Shown here: positions 21,760-34,707 of the stretch, one piece after another | Position numbering within the stretch: position 1 is the stretch's first letter | How the letters are laid out: every line of letters starts with the position of its first letter | From: Albula goreensis | Lineage: Eukaryota > Chordata > Actinopteri > Albuliformes > Albulidae | Direction: 5' to 3' | DNA length: 64,000 nucleotides | NCBI GenBank assembly: GCA_022829145.1 | Contig: CM040745.1 | Span: 41,082,144-41,146,143 of the forward strand | The notes under the pieces: generated by a model | Seen by the model: only the letters and a program-made list of their open reading frames with translations | What the model was told of the DNA's origin: nothing | The model's database searches: none | Position numbers and translations under genes: made by a program

Positions 21760-23216
21760 CCTGCTGTCTAAAAGAGTTCCAAAGAGTAGGACAAAGAAGC
21801 CCTGCACAGAAAAACATAAAAGCCTAGTTTTAGTATTTTGCCTTAGTATTAGTGCGCTCATATAACTAACCTAGGAAAATATTTGTTACACACATTTTCT
21901 TTACTCATTTTTTTTTCCATTACAATGAACTTTTACAATACTATACAGTTAAAATTCACCTGGTTTTAAAATATATACATTAACATACAATAAAAGAACA
22001 ACAACAAAAAAAGACATTTAATCATACCTGTAATGAATTGAGAACTGCAAACACAATATGGATTCCAACGCTCTCAGGGTCAACCATGGTTCCTATCCCA
22101 AATCCCCATGTGAGACCAAAGAAAGGAGTCAGAAAGGCAACACATCTTGCAATGACCATCAAGGCATTCTTTTCGTCTGGCTGGTTCTCTCCCACTCCCC
22201 TCCTCAGCACTTTGTACCGAACTACAATCAGGAAATTTATGGCCACTATGGTAAGGGCAGGAATCACAAAAGCAAGCAGAGCCTTTGTATGGAACCAGTT
22301 GAGCCAGCAAGCATCATATTGCCTGACGTACCCGTCTTGTGGGGCCGTGACTGCCACTGTAATGACAGCGATGATAAGGGGAGCACCATACCCTATGGTG
22401 AAGGCGATTACCATCAATGTCGCCCTTGACATATCAGAGAAGACCATAACCATTCTGTGAAACAGCAAGAGGGCTGAAATCAGCATCCAGAAGAACAAGG
22501 CCAGGTAAAAGAAGTGGATGAAGAAAGTTGCCGCACTGCAGGGCCCCACTGGTGTCTCTTGATCAATGTCTGATATCGCTGCCCCAATGATGAACCATAT
22601 GTTTGCGATCAGCAGGGACAAAGCGGTGTTCACGATGGCGACGTGCCACATATACGATGTGTTGTTTCTAGCGACGACAGTCCACACAAAGGCTTCGATG
22701 ATGAGGCACAGCACTAAGCTACCCATTGATATGCCCACTCCAATGTAGGTAATGAAATCCAAAACAAGTCTGATTTCTGGAGGAATGAAGGGAGACATCA
22801 AAATGGAGAAGGAGGTCAGGTGGTTACAGACACATGTCACACTCTCATTCCCACCAGACTGGACTGTGCACCCAGTGGAGTCCCATCCCCCTTCTGTGTC
22901 AAACAGGGTGAAGTTCCAAAAGACACGTTTCCCAGAGCCTCAGATGTATTTGTTATTTCAAAGCTGAGAGAGACATTTGTAATTGTGACATTCATATTGA
23001 CTAACAGTACGGCTCCGTTGATGGTGTTATTTAAACTGGTAATGTTCCGTGGGGGCAAAACATTGTCCAGACTGAGAAACCTTATAGTGGTAATTTGAGC
23101 AATGCCATTGAGCTGTGGGTCTGGAATGAATATTTGGGCAGTTGAGTTAAATTCTGTGCTGAAAGAGTCATTGAATTTAGTTTTTCTTAACTCAATTAAA
23201 GATGTGCTTATTGTGA
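21760..23216 (-). pseudogene. Adhesion G-protein-coupled receptor, ADGRF type (partial, frameshifted)
   Basis: Minus-strand gene. Exon 22,028-about 23,216 encodes part of a GAIN domain, a GPS motif (CVCNHLTSF, cleavage L/T at about 22,816/22,817) and seven membrane segments. It ends at a GT donor (CAG|gtatg). The next exon is 21,760-21,801 (GFFVLLFGTLLDSR, 42 bp, acceptor tgtgcag, donor gtaagt), and both are in phase 0. Features such as CWLNW in the second loop and LTPFFGLTWGFG in TM6 fit subfamily VI (ADGRF1/3/5 group). A frameshift near 22,920-22,930 separates LGNVS from FWNFTLFD, so as given the receptor cannot be made. The final exon and most 5' exons are not found. It would act at the plasma membrane. 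Confidence 0.8.
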
Positions 23217-25120
23217 AGTCTCATACTGTTTTATTTATTAAGTCTTATTTTAGACAATAAAATATACATTTAATTACAAAATCATTTTAACTTGGAAATT
23301 TAAACTTGAACATTTTAATGTGAATTTTTTCTAAATTGATCAAAAGAGCCTTCTCTAGATTAATAATTTGTGAAATTATTCATTTGTTTAGTGATTTTTC
23401 CTCCATTATTTTAATAACTAATACATCTTTAATGGGTATATACTGTACTCAACATAAAAATATCAATTGTCATACACAGAGATGAGGAGCTACATTGTAG
23501 CAAAAAAATCCTACATAGCACAAAGGACGTTGATAACCTAAACAACATTTTCTTCTGATTCCTCTCCCAGCTGCAGTCTCTGTAAAAGACTTTTGGTAGA
23601 GCCTGGTCTTCCCACCTTACAGTTAAAAGCAGGAACTGCACTAGCACACGACCTGCCAAAACTGATTATTATTTAAAGTATTGCATTTACTCTGTTGTTA
23701 ACCTCATTCATTGCCCATTAGTTGGTTTGTGATCAAGGTTTCTTCCTGTTGGTCATGGAATTTTTCCTTTACACTGTTTCCCAAGGCTACTCTGAATAAA
23801 CTGAACTGAACCTGAACCGGGTGGCACCATATGAATGGCCAGAGGCAGGTGGCACCCTTACATCAGAGCAGTATTGTTTCTGTACAGTGGGGGAACTTAA
23901 CAAATATTAAAGTAAACAGCTGCTCTGTGATGTACAAAAAAGCTTGAAATGAACTGATAACTGATTCAAAATTGAAAAGTTGAAGTCCAAAGTGAATTTA
24001 CTACTTACTTCTAAAATGAAGTATTGAAGATGACTATATTTTATTGGTAAAATATGACCTAGTCTCTTCAGCATTGTGGATTCATGACAGACTTAAGAGA
24101 ATCACATTGGCTTACCCTCCCTTTTCTGCCTAAAGTGGACAAGTGGCCTATAATCATCTGTGTGGGTTACCTGCTAAAAAAAAAAAAAAATCATATGACT
24201 AAATAAAAGGCATTAAAAAAAGCTGACATCCATACATTTGAACTTTGTGCAATACACAGTGCAGAACATTTTGGGTAGTTAGAAATAACAGTAAATGGAA
24301 ATACTCCTTTCTCATAAGGTCTAAAAATGTAAATAAAAGGCAATTGCATAATAATTCTATATTGTATCTTTATGTTATTTTTGTATATTGTATTTTATAT
24401 ATATCCCTGTATTTTTGATATACCATTTTGACTAGGAGCTGATGTGTTGAACAGTAGCCAAAGATGCAGTAAGATGCTGTAAGACTCTTTAAATTGTGTT
24501 GTACAATTAAATTCAGCATTATTCAGCATAACTGAATTTGTGTGTGTTTTCAAAATGTAAATAATTTTCTCCTCTTTTGAAGTGGGTTTGGTACATGAAA
24601 TTTAAATGAATTTTAAATGAGGACATAAAGTAAACCTGGAGGTGAGGTTTCATATTTCTATTTAAGCATGATAGAAACAGCTTCCTCCTGTGTCCATTTG
24701 CAAAAAGGAACATGTTACTGAGATGTTGAGCTAATCATACATGAATACATAATCTCATCTCAAAAATGTTGTTTACAATGTAAAACAGACAAATCATTCA
24801 ATTATGTAACGTACGTTCCCTAGAAATATGTCAATACGTACTTGTTATTTCTATGAAATCCTCAGAATAATTCAACACTGGCTAAATGCTTCACTGAAAC
24901 TAAACTGGTACTACTCTATATGTAAACTGTGATAAAAACTTAAACATTTTCATGTACCGTGTCCCATTTTAGCTGGAGTTATTTCTATCAGAAAACTTGA
25001 TAGAAAAAATGCCTCTACATGCCAAGTGAGTCAAACAATGACGGCCATGAGTTGAAATTCCACTGGCAACTGTAAACTATTCAAATAGTTGCCAGTAAAG
25101 TATGGAACTTATGAGGAAGA
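23217..25120. other. Non-coding, putative intronic sequence
   Basis: AT-rich. A fragment at about 23,735-23,800 (CAAGGTTTCTTCCTG ... GAATTTTTCCTTTACACTG) looks like a reverse copy of part of the dispersed repeat at 25,925-26,130. There is a poly-A run near 24,176-24,190. No exon is convincing. Confidence 0.45.
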
Positions 25121-25126
25121 CCTTAC

Positions 25127-25230
25127 CGGGGCAACATGGTTTAAGAAGTTTAAGAGTCCCTCTGTTCCAGAAATATTCCAAACCACTTGCAGAGCAGCAA
25201 GGCTGAACAGAATTTTTAATACTTCCATAC
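25127..25230 (-). CDS. Candidate signal-peptide exon
   Basis: On the minus strand a polypyrimidine tract and acceptor (CCCCCTACACACAG) precede GT-ATG. Thirty-four codons then end at a GT donor (CCG|gtaagg) in phase 0. The peptide starts MEVLKILFSLAALQVVWNIS, which looks like a secretory signal. The exon has the right orientation and lies about 2 kb upstream of the ADGRF exons, so it may be that gene's first coding exon. No homology supports this and the exon could be fortuitous. Confidence 0.35.
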
Positions 25231-25924
25231 CTGTGTGTAGGGGGAAGACACAATATTTTTTCATTGTTACTTTATTTCTGGGTAAACTCCGTTTTACCCA
25301 TCTGTCACCAACTGTCACTGCTGATAAGTGCCCTTTGATGAAATTTGACGACATGCACAGGAGTTTTGAAAGCTGCAGTGGAATGGTTAAATGGTTTTCC
25401 TTTGGATTATAAGCAGCTGGGCACCCACACTGAAACTGTCTACAGTGCCTGCCTTACTTAAGACCTTCTGAACCAAACCACAAGGCAAATCTTGTCACCT
25501 CAGTTGTACAGATGAAAAGCATTTGCAAGAGGGCATTCATTTCCTTCAAATGTTTAACGTTAAAACTATAGAAGCTGTCCACACTTTCATAAATTATAAC
25601 CCAGCTGACTTATGTTGTCAGTATATGTTTGGATTAATCAGTTATAATAAAATCTAAAATAATCCTTTACTATAGAGCAAGTTACAGATACTAAGAGCTT
25701 TAATTGATATGTCATTACCAGTTCTGACTTAACAGACCTCCCTTCTGGCTCCATAAGAAAAATTAACAAAATAGGCAAAATAAGTCAGACAGTTTAGTAA
25801 TAACTTTACAGAATAATGCATATGATGAATATTATACAAATAAGTCAATATCGTTCAAAACTGGATTAGTCATTTTCACTCTTCAGATAAGATTTATTGG
25901 CAATGAGCTTCACTTTCACCATCC

Positions 25925-26130
25925 CAGCATTCAATTCAATTCAATTCAATTTTATTTGTATGGAGCTTTTTACAACAAGTTGTCACAAAGCAGCTTTATA
26001 ATTGATCCCTGGCCTGACACCCCTTCAGAGAAAGCCAAGGCAACAGTGTCAAGGAAAAAGTCCCTGACAAACAGGAAGAAACCTTGAGCAGAACCTGGCT
26101 AAGAGGGGGAGTCCATCTGCTTCTGGCTGG
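25925..26130. repeat. Dispersed fish repeat with (ATTCA)n head
   Basis: Starts AATTCAATTCAATTC, then TTTTATTTGTATGGAGC, GTTGTCACAAAGCAGC and AGGAAGAAACCTTGAGCAG. I recall this order as a very common interspersed sequence in teleosts. Its source element is not identified here. Confidence 0.7.
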
Positions 26131-26559
26131 CGCAGGGTGCACAACGGGTAGACAGGAGAGTGGAGATGGCTGACATAACTCTTACTGATTCAAATGATAA
26201 TTGAAATGATAACAGGAACAACCACCTGCATATTTTCCTTTTTTCATATTGTATTTTGAGAATTCTGGTATCTTTGCTTTCAATTCAAGTTCATCAAACC
26301 AACCATCCACCTCAAAAAAATGATACAATCTAAAGAAAAACTTCAACAAAACTAAGCAGTGAAATGAGCACATAGTGGGAACAATGTTGGAGAAAATGCA
26401 GTTTCATAAAGAAAGTTCATAAACCTCACACTTGGTTGCATGGAAGCATGGTTAGTGAAAGCTAAATAAAAGTATAAAAGTGTTCAGCCTTACCATAGAT
26501 CTGGTGAAGCTCTCCTTGACGCATTCATGGTTAGTGAAGTAAAGTGTTACGAAATGAGC

Positions 26560-26895
26560 CTGAGACTCAGGCTGGTTAAACACACGCCTACAATATGAAG
26601 TATGGCAAAAATGTTTTTGCTTTTTTTCCTGAAATACAGTAAGACATTCATCACACTGGAGGGACAGGTTTATTTATTAAAGCCATTTCCTTTTTCCTTG
26701 GCGTGTCTGGATTGTGCTGTTTGTTAGCTGCATTATGTATTCATTATAGACAATGGGCATACTATATAGCATGCGATCCAGGATATGAATAAGATAAAAG
26801 AAACAATATACAATTAACACAAAACCTTGACCCTGTGATTGTGAAAATACCATGAGCTTCAAAAGGATAAAAACACCAAACTGTTTGTCTTTTAT
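26560..26895 (+). repeat. Diverged duplicate A (partner at 28,205-28,550)
   Basis: Shares TGTCTGGATTGTGC, GTTTGTTAGCTGCATTAT and AAAGAAACAATAT with the partner at similar spacing over about 330 bp. No coding potential. Confidence 0.75.
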
Positions 26896-28204
<1,309 letters not shown>

Positions 28205-28550
28205 GCAGTCTGGTTATAGACACACCTAAAACCTGAGGTATGGCAAAAATGTTCACAGAACTTCCTGGAATACAAGAGTCTCAACACACTGACAGGACAG
28301 ATTTATTTTCTAAGCCATTTCCGTGTTCCTCTGTATGTCTGGATTGTGCAGTTTGTTAGCTGCATTATTTATTCATTAAACAGACAATAGGGCACAAACA
28401 GCATGTGATCCGGAATATAAACAAAATAAAAAGAAACAATATATTAGAGACACAAATCTTGACTCTGTGTATGTGAAAATAGCTTTAGCGTCACGCTGAA
28501 ATGTTTGTCTTTAATTAAACTGTCAATGAGAAAATATCCCAAAATGTAAT
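28205..28550 (+). repeat. Diverged duplicate B (partner at 26,560-26,895)
   Basis: Same order of matching blocks as duplicate A. The copies lie 1.65 kb apart in direct orientation. Confidence 0.75.
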
Positions 28551-28584
28551 AGTGAATGTAGGAGCTCTTTTATTTACGCACAAT

Positions 28585-28630
28585 GGGCCTCATTCATCAA
28601 TATTTTCGTTGGCCACATTAACACGCTCAG
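28585..28630. mobile_element. Left-end fragment of the GGGCCTCATT transposon family
   Basis: GGGCCTCATTCATCAATATTTTC matches the left end at 10,733. It then jumps to GCCACATTAACACGCTC, which matches 12,234-12,250 of that element, so this is an internally deleted copy. It is cut by the Harbinger element at 28,631. Confidence 0.7.
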
Positions 28631-29642
28631 GGGTGGGTTTCCCGAAAGCCTCTTAACGCTAAGAACCTCTTTAAATGACTCTTACGATCGTTCTTAAAAT
28701 AACGTGGGTTTCCCAAACACGTTCGTAACTAAAGCGTCTCTTTAGTTCGCTCTTAACTAACGAGAGATCCAGACCACTCGTTCACAGCAAAGAACCACTT
28801 CAAGATCAAGCTCGCAGCTATCCGCTCTTGCAGCGCACACAATACGCATGCTCTTTCGATGCATTTATATATATATAGTGCTTCATGGGTAAATATTTGT
28901 GTTTAATTCACTGATTTGGAGTAACAGTGTATTAATTTGAACATTATAATGTCACATTAATAATTTTATTGGGCTCTTTAATCCAATTAACTTACAATAA
29001 TAAGAAAATGATCATGTAATTACTTTTTATTAATGACAAATATGGCTGCACCTGTGTAATCTTATAAGGACTTGGAAAACAGTAAATCTTTCTTATGTTC
29101 AATTTCATCAAGCAAGATGAGGATTTCTTCCTTTGTGAATGCTGACTTCCGTGTCCTTTTCCCCTCCATGACCTACTGTCAGGCTCCACATTGCCACATG
29201 CCAATTTATTGGAGCAATCTGGCTCTGGATTGAACAACAATGCAATGAGCAGACAAGGTGAAAGGAGTTTTACTTAATTATTTAGCCTTTTCATCATTAT
29301 TTTTTATTCATGTAAACTTCCGTTGAAACATTTCTATAGGCTTATAGACACTCTGAATCAATTTCAGTTAGAGTATGATGATAACACTGTGTCTTCAAAA
29401 TATTGTATTTCAGTGTTGATTGGTTAAAACGAGTGACGTATAACCCCACAGAATCGATTTATGAACTACAAATGCTTTAGCGAGGACGCGCTTGTCAAAG
29501 AAGATCTTTGCAAAGTTCCTCATAAGGCCCAGTCTAACGATTGTGTTTGGGAAACCCACGTAACGAGAGAACGTTCGTTGCTTAAGAATCACTTAAACAC
29601 ACTCGTTAATCCGAAGATGCAACGTTATCGGGAAACCCACCC
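28631..29642. mobile_element. PIF-Harbinger MITE
   Basis: Ends GGGTGGGTTTCCCG and CGGGAAACCCACCC are inverted, with subterminal copies of ACGTGGGTTTCCCAAACAC on both sides. Flanking CAG on each side is a 3 bp target duplication. As I remember it, zebrafish Harbinger3-type elements favour CWG targets and have GGGTTTCCC-type ends. It is about 1.0 kb with no transposase, so non-autonomous. Confidence 0.82.
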
Positions 29643-29880
29643 CAGTTCATGGGAGGTTACCCATACGTGTTGCTAACTTAACCCCCGAGTTTCAGATTTT
29701 AAGAAAAGGCACTAGCCTGGGAGGTTTTCTGTGTTGGGGAATGATATCGGGGGAGCTGTTATTGCTACGATGACTGACGGTAGCACTAGAAATGCAGGAG
29801 TGAAAGGCGGAGATTGTCGCGAAAAACATAAATGGGATTTGGACGATTTGATGCGGGCACTGAACCGAGAGTAAAAACCT
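29643..29880. other. Short unassigned segment
   Basis: Sequence between the Harbinger MITE and the second Ngaro. It may be the remainder of the transposon cut at 28,630, but no TIR end is seen. Confidence 0.35.
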
Positions 29881-30019
29881 AAATTCAGTAGTATGAACTC
29901 TCAGACAACGATATAGTATTTTAGGAGGAGTTTATTGATAAGGGAAAGAAAAGAATGAACTTGGGCTTGGCGTCAAAAGGGGGAGGAGTCGTCCCGTACT
30001 CGTGGAGAGGGAAACCCCC
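29881..30019 (-). repeat. Ngaro copy 2, repeat B2
   Basis: About 139 bp, from AATTCAGTAGTATGAAC to GAGAGGGAAACCCCC on the plus strand. It matches B1 at 30,243-30,380. Confidence 0.92.
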
Positions 30020-30112
30020 CCTCCCTTTGGCTGAAAGAAATAGAAATAGCAGTTAGGATTATGAATCCCCCCTAGAAAGAGAGGATGAAGGTGGAGATGG
30101 GGAGGAGGTGGG

Positions 30113-30244
30113 ATGCCGGAAATGCTGAGCACAACGGGTAAAGGTACGTGGTGTTTATATACCTGTAGGGACCGGAAGGGGTGCGATAGGTAGAGAGGTT
30201 GTCTGAGCGTTCTTCTCCCGAATCTCTGTTTTACCAAACTACAA
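30113..30244 (-). repeat. Ngaro copy 2, repeat A2
   Basis: 132 bp sharing AAAGGTACGTGGTGTTTATA and GGGACCGGAAGGGGT with A1 at 35,486-35,617. It abuts B1, as in copy 1. Confidence 0.92.
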
Positions 30245-30380
30245 TTCAGTAGTATGAACTCTCAGACAACGATATGGTATTTTAGGAGGAGTTTATTGAT
30301 AAGGGATAGAAAAGAATGAACTTGGGCTTGGCGTCAAAAGGGGGAGGAGTCGTCCCGTACTCGTGGAGAGGGAAACCCCC
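30243..30380 (-). repeat. Ngaro copy 2, repeat B1
   Basis: 138 bp copy of B2. On the minus strand it follows a GGCAGTCTTTTGGGGG stretch that parallels GGCAGTCTTTGGGGG before B1 of copy 1. Confidence 0.92.
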
Positions 30381-30409
30381 AAAAGACTGCCAGCCCTGAA
30401 AACAGAATG

Positions 30410-30899
30410 TGAGATTAGGTTTGATATTTCTACGTAATCGTCAATGGAATAATGAGCAGTGGGCAAAACGAATGTCATTTGGACAGCGTCTGATGACCAG
30501 CGACCCAGGCGTTTCATTAAATGATCAGGAAGTCCATTTTTTGTGCCGCTGTGGTTGCTGCTCCGATTCTAAATTAAAGAGAAGAAAATTGTTAGCGGAA
30601 AACCTGACATATACGGAGTTGAAAACACGGTGAATTATGAGCATAGGAGGAATCAGAAGAATGCGAGTGAGAAGGGAGCTGACAGAGTGATGCCTACGAG
30701 AGGGTTGATGTAACCGAACGGGACCTGAATGCAGTAGGAGAGTATGTAGGCGTGCTGGTTGTCTAGGTTTGGAAAAGCCTGGGTCTAAACTTCTGGTATC
30801 CTCCCGTGAGCTTCCGGGCCGAACTGAAGAATTTCTGAAATTGGAAACAAGAAAGACTGTCAGGAATTGAGTTATAGTTACCGGGAATGTAATCGGCAC
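30410..30899 (-). pseudogene. Ngaro copy 2 tyrosine recombinase remnant
   Basis: Only the extreme C-terminal part is clear: MKRLGRWSSDAVQ (about 30,479-30,517), the L-G-R/H-W-S-S box downstream of the H-x-x-R motif. Sequence between it and the end of RNase H (about 250 bp) is too short for the core-binding and catalytic parts, so most of the gene has been deleted. Confidence 0.7.
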
Positions 30900-31320
30900 G
30901 TACGGTGAACTGATGGCGTATTGACACTTCGTGTGTGAGACGGCAGAAAAGTGACATGCTAGTGATGAAACGTGAACGGCCTTTATTCATTATTGCGACG
31001 GTGGCCCTGTTGTCAGGATGAAACTAGACTTTCTTTTTAAGACCGTTCCGACCCCCAAAATACAGCAGCAGCAACAACCACGGAATAAATTCAAAACAAT
31101 GCGGAGGACTCGGAAGTAGGCGGGAGGGAGGAGAATTCGACCGGCCAGGGGCTGCAAACCAGCGCCTCGACAATAAGCACCAAAACCCACGGCTGGCGGA
31201 GCGTCTACGAACGGACGAGGATCGCGTGCCGCAAAACACTACGCCCAGACAAAAACTCGTCCGGTACGACCAAATCGAGCAGGGAAGGGACCTAGAGGCG
31301 AGGTCAGCAGACAGCAATTC
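30763..31320 (-). pseudogene. Ngaro copy 2 RNase H and RT tail
   Basis: Frames on the minus strand read SLPCSIWSYRTSF-like text and MGFGAYCRGAGLQPLAG (about 31,140-31,190), parallel to VGFGAYYQGRWFAAP of copy 1. They then give VRADYIPGNYNSIPDSLS (about 30,850-30,905), the end of an RNase H domain. Frameshifts break the domain. The RT palm is absent between this and the zinc-knuckle region. Confidence 0.72.
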
Positions 31321-31419
31321 TGATTGGATTTACGGAATGCAGGAAACGGAGGGGACGAACGACAACAAATCGACAACGCCGGGCTCGGCCTCGGTCGAAT
31401 GGAGGTTCCCGCAAATAAC

Positions 31420-33142
31420 TTACCGGACGGGTAGGGCGACCAAACAGGGGGAAAAAAAAACCGTGAGTGAGACCATGATGGAGAAAGGAAACGAAAAGTG
31501 GATCGGGATGGTTGCGGAGTGCATGACTGAGCCTTGAAAAATAAACGGGGTTGGACAGATGTGAATATACTCACGCAGGCGCCCGAAGGGAGCAGTGCGA
31601 CGGTAGACAGGACATACTAGGCGCGCGTGAGCGCCGGCGCAAAAGCTACACACGTGTAAAAATTTGCACCCGGTTTTGAAGCAACCGGCGTGGTTAAAAT
31701 CATTACATACTGATTTCCCTCTAACGAGAAGAATGGGGCGCCCTTTGATGTCGACCTCGGGGGAGGTGACGACAGCAGAAGCTGTCGGGACATTATTAGC
31801 CGCACCAGCCACGATGGAGGTAGCGGGAGCTACCATGGCACATAAACGGGTAGCATGCTCAGTAGACTGACAAACACCGCAAACAGAAGCTCTCAACCCC
31901 AGAAAAACCCGACAGTATAAGTCAGAGTCCAGAACCCCCCAATAAGGACATACGTTGAACTGTGCTACCTTAGCGGCACATTTGGCAGAAAACATTTTAT
32001 GGTATGCATAAAAATGGGAACCCCCAAAACGGATGGCTAAATCCGCCACGATAGCCAAATAGTCAGCCAGCTCTCTGCGACGGTGAGGGAACACAGAGCA
32101 GATAATGTTGGTGTAACGACTAAAAGCCAAGCAGAATTCAGGGAAAGTTAGCACCTTAGAGGAGGAGGAGGAAGGAGCCCTGAGCGCGACCGTGATGCCG
32201 TCACACTCCAGAACCCTGCGTTCGTAGGAGGGGGAAGGTGAAAGCAGGGATGCCAAACACACGTCCGCACCTTGCAAAATCTGCGAGCGCAGATGGGCAG
32301 ACACTGGCGTAGGCTCGAAAACAGGGGCATTCGAGGGAGGAGGCATCACGGCGGCCGTGGACAGGCTGTAGGACTGGACACTGGTGGCGGAAGGAGCCGG
32401 GCAGGAAAATTGGGGACCTGGGAGAGAGTGAGAGAGAGAGACAGCAGCAGACACGGCAGTAGTAGGAGGATACAGAGGTGGATACGGAGCAGGATGCAGG
32501 GAAGGATATGTAGCGTGAGCTGGGGGCAGCTGAACCGGTCCGCGGGGAGCCAGGGGGAGCTGGTCGGAGGGCGCGTGGTGCGTCTGGGGAAACCCGCCTG
32601 CTCCGGCCGGGACGGTAGCAGCTGGGGGAACGGACCGCAGTGCCTGAGTCCCAGAAGCGTGCAGGGGCTGTCCGGCGGGCGCGAGGTGCGCCGACTGGAA
32701 CTCGCCGACTCCGGGAGGGACCAGGGCAGCCGGGGGAAAATTAAACCGCAGTGCCGACGTCTTGGGAGAGTGCAAGGGCAGGACAGAGAGCGCCCGATGG
32801 CGCGGCTGGAGCCCGCCGACTCCGGCAAGGGTGGCGACCGGGGGGAGAGGGGGCCGCAGAGCCGATGCCTCGGGGGCGTGCAAGAACGGGCATGCTGATG
32901 CCGAGTGCACCAGGAGGGGCCCGTCGACCTCCGCAAAGGCTGTGGCGTCTGGGGGAGGCTGCGTAGCCGACATCTCGGGAGCGTGCAGAGACGCAGACGA
33001 CCGCGCCGAGGGCACCAGGTACGGCTCGTCTACTCCAGCGAGAACGGCTGCAGCAGGGGGAGGAGGGGCCGCTGCGCCGAAACCCCGCGAGCGGGCCGAG
33101 GCTGGACGCCAAGCGCTGAGGGCGCCTGGCGGGACTCGCCGG
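31420..33142 (-). pseudogene. Ngaro copy 2 Gag central and C-terminal region
   Basis: An open frame covers a Pro/Ala-rich repeat part (33,142 to about 32,330) with the same G-V-G...L-H-A-P modules as copy 1. A more globular Gag core follows with LTFPEFCLAFSRYTN (about 32,095-32,145). Then come two Cys/His clusters, CGVCQSTEHATRLC (about 31,865-31,910) and CNDFNHAGCFKTGCKFLH followed by CSFCAGAHARLVCP (about 31,610-31,715), likely zinc-binding nucleic-acid knuckles. The frame appears to extend to an ATG at 33,219, but those first codons come from the inserted TIR element, not from Gag. Confidence 0.78.
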
Positions 33143-34707
33143 TGTAACTGCACCGCCTGCGCCCCTTGCACGGCCTGCGCCCCCCTATTTCCGGTTCCGT
33201 CGGCAATATGACGTTTCACCCCCTTATTTGTTATAACGCTGTCACATGATCACATGTGATCCTGGACAATAATGCGCATGCGTACGTTTAAATACACATA
33301 CGTTAATTGCTTAAGTAGCTTAAGAGCTATCAAATTTTCCGACGTAGGCATCGGTGGGTAACTGGCTACCTAGCAGCTGTGAATTACAGCTAGCTAACGT
33401 GAGCTAGCTAGGTCGATCCACAAAAAACATACCTAACCAAACAATTAAGATCGTGTAAAGTTCACAAATAGCTATTACTATCATACATCATTTTCAACTC
33501 AGTTGTAGTGAGTAAGAAAATATAACGCTAAGTATGACTGTAAGCATATTATTTTATCACTCAAGTAACCAATGGCCTAGCAGCAATTAGGTAGCCAGCA
33601 ATCCTGGTTTAATTAGATTGCAAGCAAGTAACTACCTGACGTTCAGCAAGCTAACTAGTGATTGGCTATGTACCTAACATTTTAGATTTTCTAGCACGAA
33701 TGTAAGATGTCACAAGGGCAAGAGTTCTGATAAAATGTTAAGTTTTTAGCAGAGAAGGAAAGGCAAGTGAAATTAAATTGCATCTATTATCAAGGAAAGG
33801 TTTGATTTACGGTGGTTTTGAACGCTGTTTGGGAATAAGGCAGCAGTGCTTCCTTAGCAAGCTACATCAGTTATCAAATTTTATCTTTGTAGTCACAGCA
33901 GACAAGTAAAGGGATGGCATTGTATCAATGTGGAATTTGATGTTGAGAATGACAGACATTCTGATAATCAATAAACTGACTTTACACACCTAATTTCTGT
34001 CCTCACCCTAAATAAGGATGAAGTGCTGAGCGCACTCTCAGTTGCTTGATAGCTCGGCAAGTAGCCTAGCTATTGAAATGTTATCATTGTTAACCTAAAT
34101 TATAGACAGGTTAAATGAAAGCCACAATAAGTAAATAGTTGTCCCACAAAATATGATACTAAGCTGTTTATTAACTCGCAATAGCAAGAAACATGATGAC
34201 CTATTAGCAATAGGTTACCTGGCCTAATTTTCTAGCAAAAAAAGGGCTATCGATAACTTCAATCGACTACAATAATAGGATTCTGATCCAACAGGTACAT
34301 GTCATATACATTTCATGTGCATGGAATTGAAATATTATTAATAGGCCTATATAATTTATATAAATGTATATATGTGATTGTGTACTGTATAAATGATCCA
34401 TAAAACACTTATCCGTTAGCTACATTGCTAATTTCCTTAACTATAGTGTCACCATGCAGGCCTCAATTAACTAGCTTTAGCTAAGCTAAACTAAACATAT
34501 AACTTTCTGAGTTATAAAAACTTCCTTAGCTAGAAGTTTTTAACACTATGAAGGTAAGACCTGAATAAGCACACACGTACGCAAGGGTGAAAGTGCACGA
34601 ACATGTAATAGCGTTATAACAAATAAGGGGGTGAAACGTCATATTGCCGACGGAACCGGAAATAGGGGGGCGCAGGCCGTGCAAGGGGCGCAGGCGGTGC
34701 AGTTACA
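33143..34707. mobile_element. 1,565 bp TIR element with perfect 98 bp ends and CCGG target duplication
   Basis: Ends 33,143-33,240 and 34,610-34,707 are exact inverted repeats, starting TGTAACTGCACCGCC. CCGG flanks both sides (33,139-33,142 and 34,708-34,711). The sister Ngaro has CGCCGGCTC at the matching gag position (17,530-17,540, reverse strand), which is the empty site. The interior is AT-rich and without long frames, while the ends are GC-rich. TGTAA termini with a 4 bp CCGG duplication resemble what I recall for the Ginger1 superfamily; that naming is inference because no transposase is present. Confidence 0.9.

Noticed and set aside
22038..22460. Plus-strand frames opposite the receptor exon
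   Set aside because: The minus strand carries the membrane segments, GPS motif and splice sites, so these are shadows.
31226..33211. Plus-strand frames over the Ngaro copy 2 gag (up to 208 codons)
   Set aside because: GC-rich antisense shadows of the real minus-strand Gag frame.
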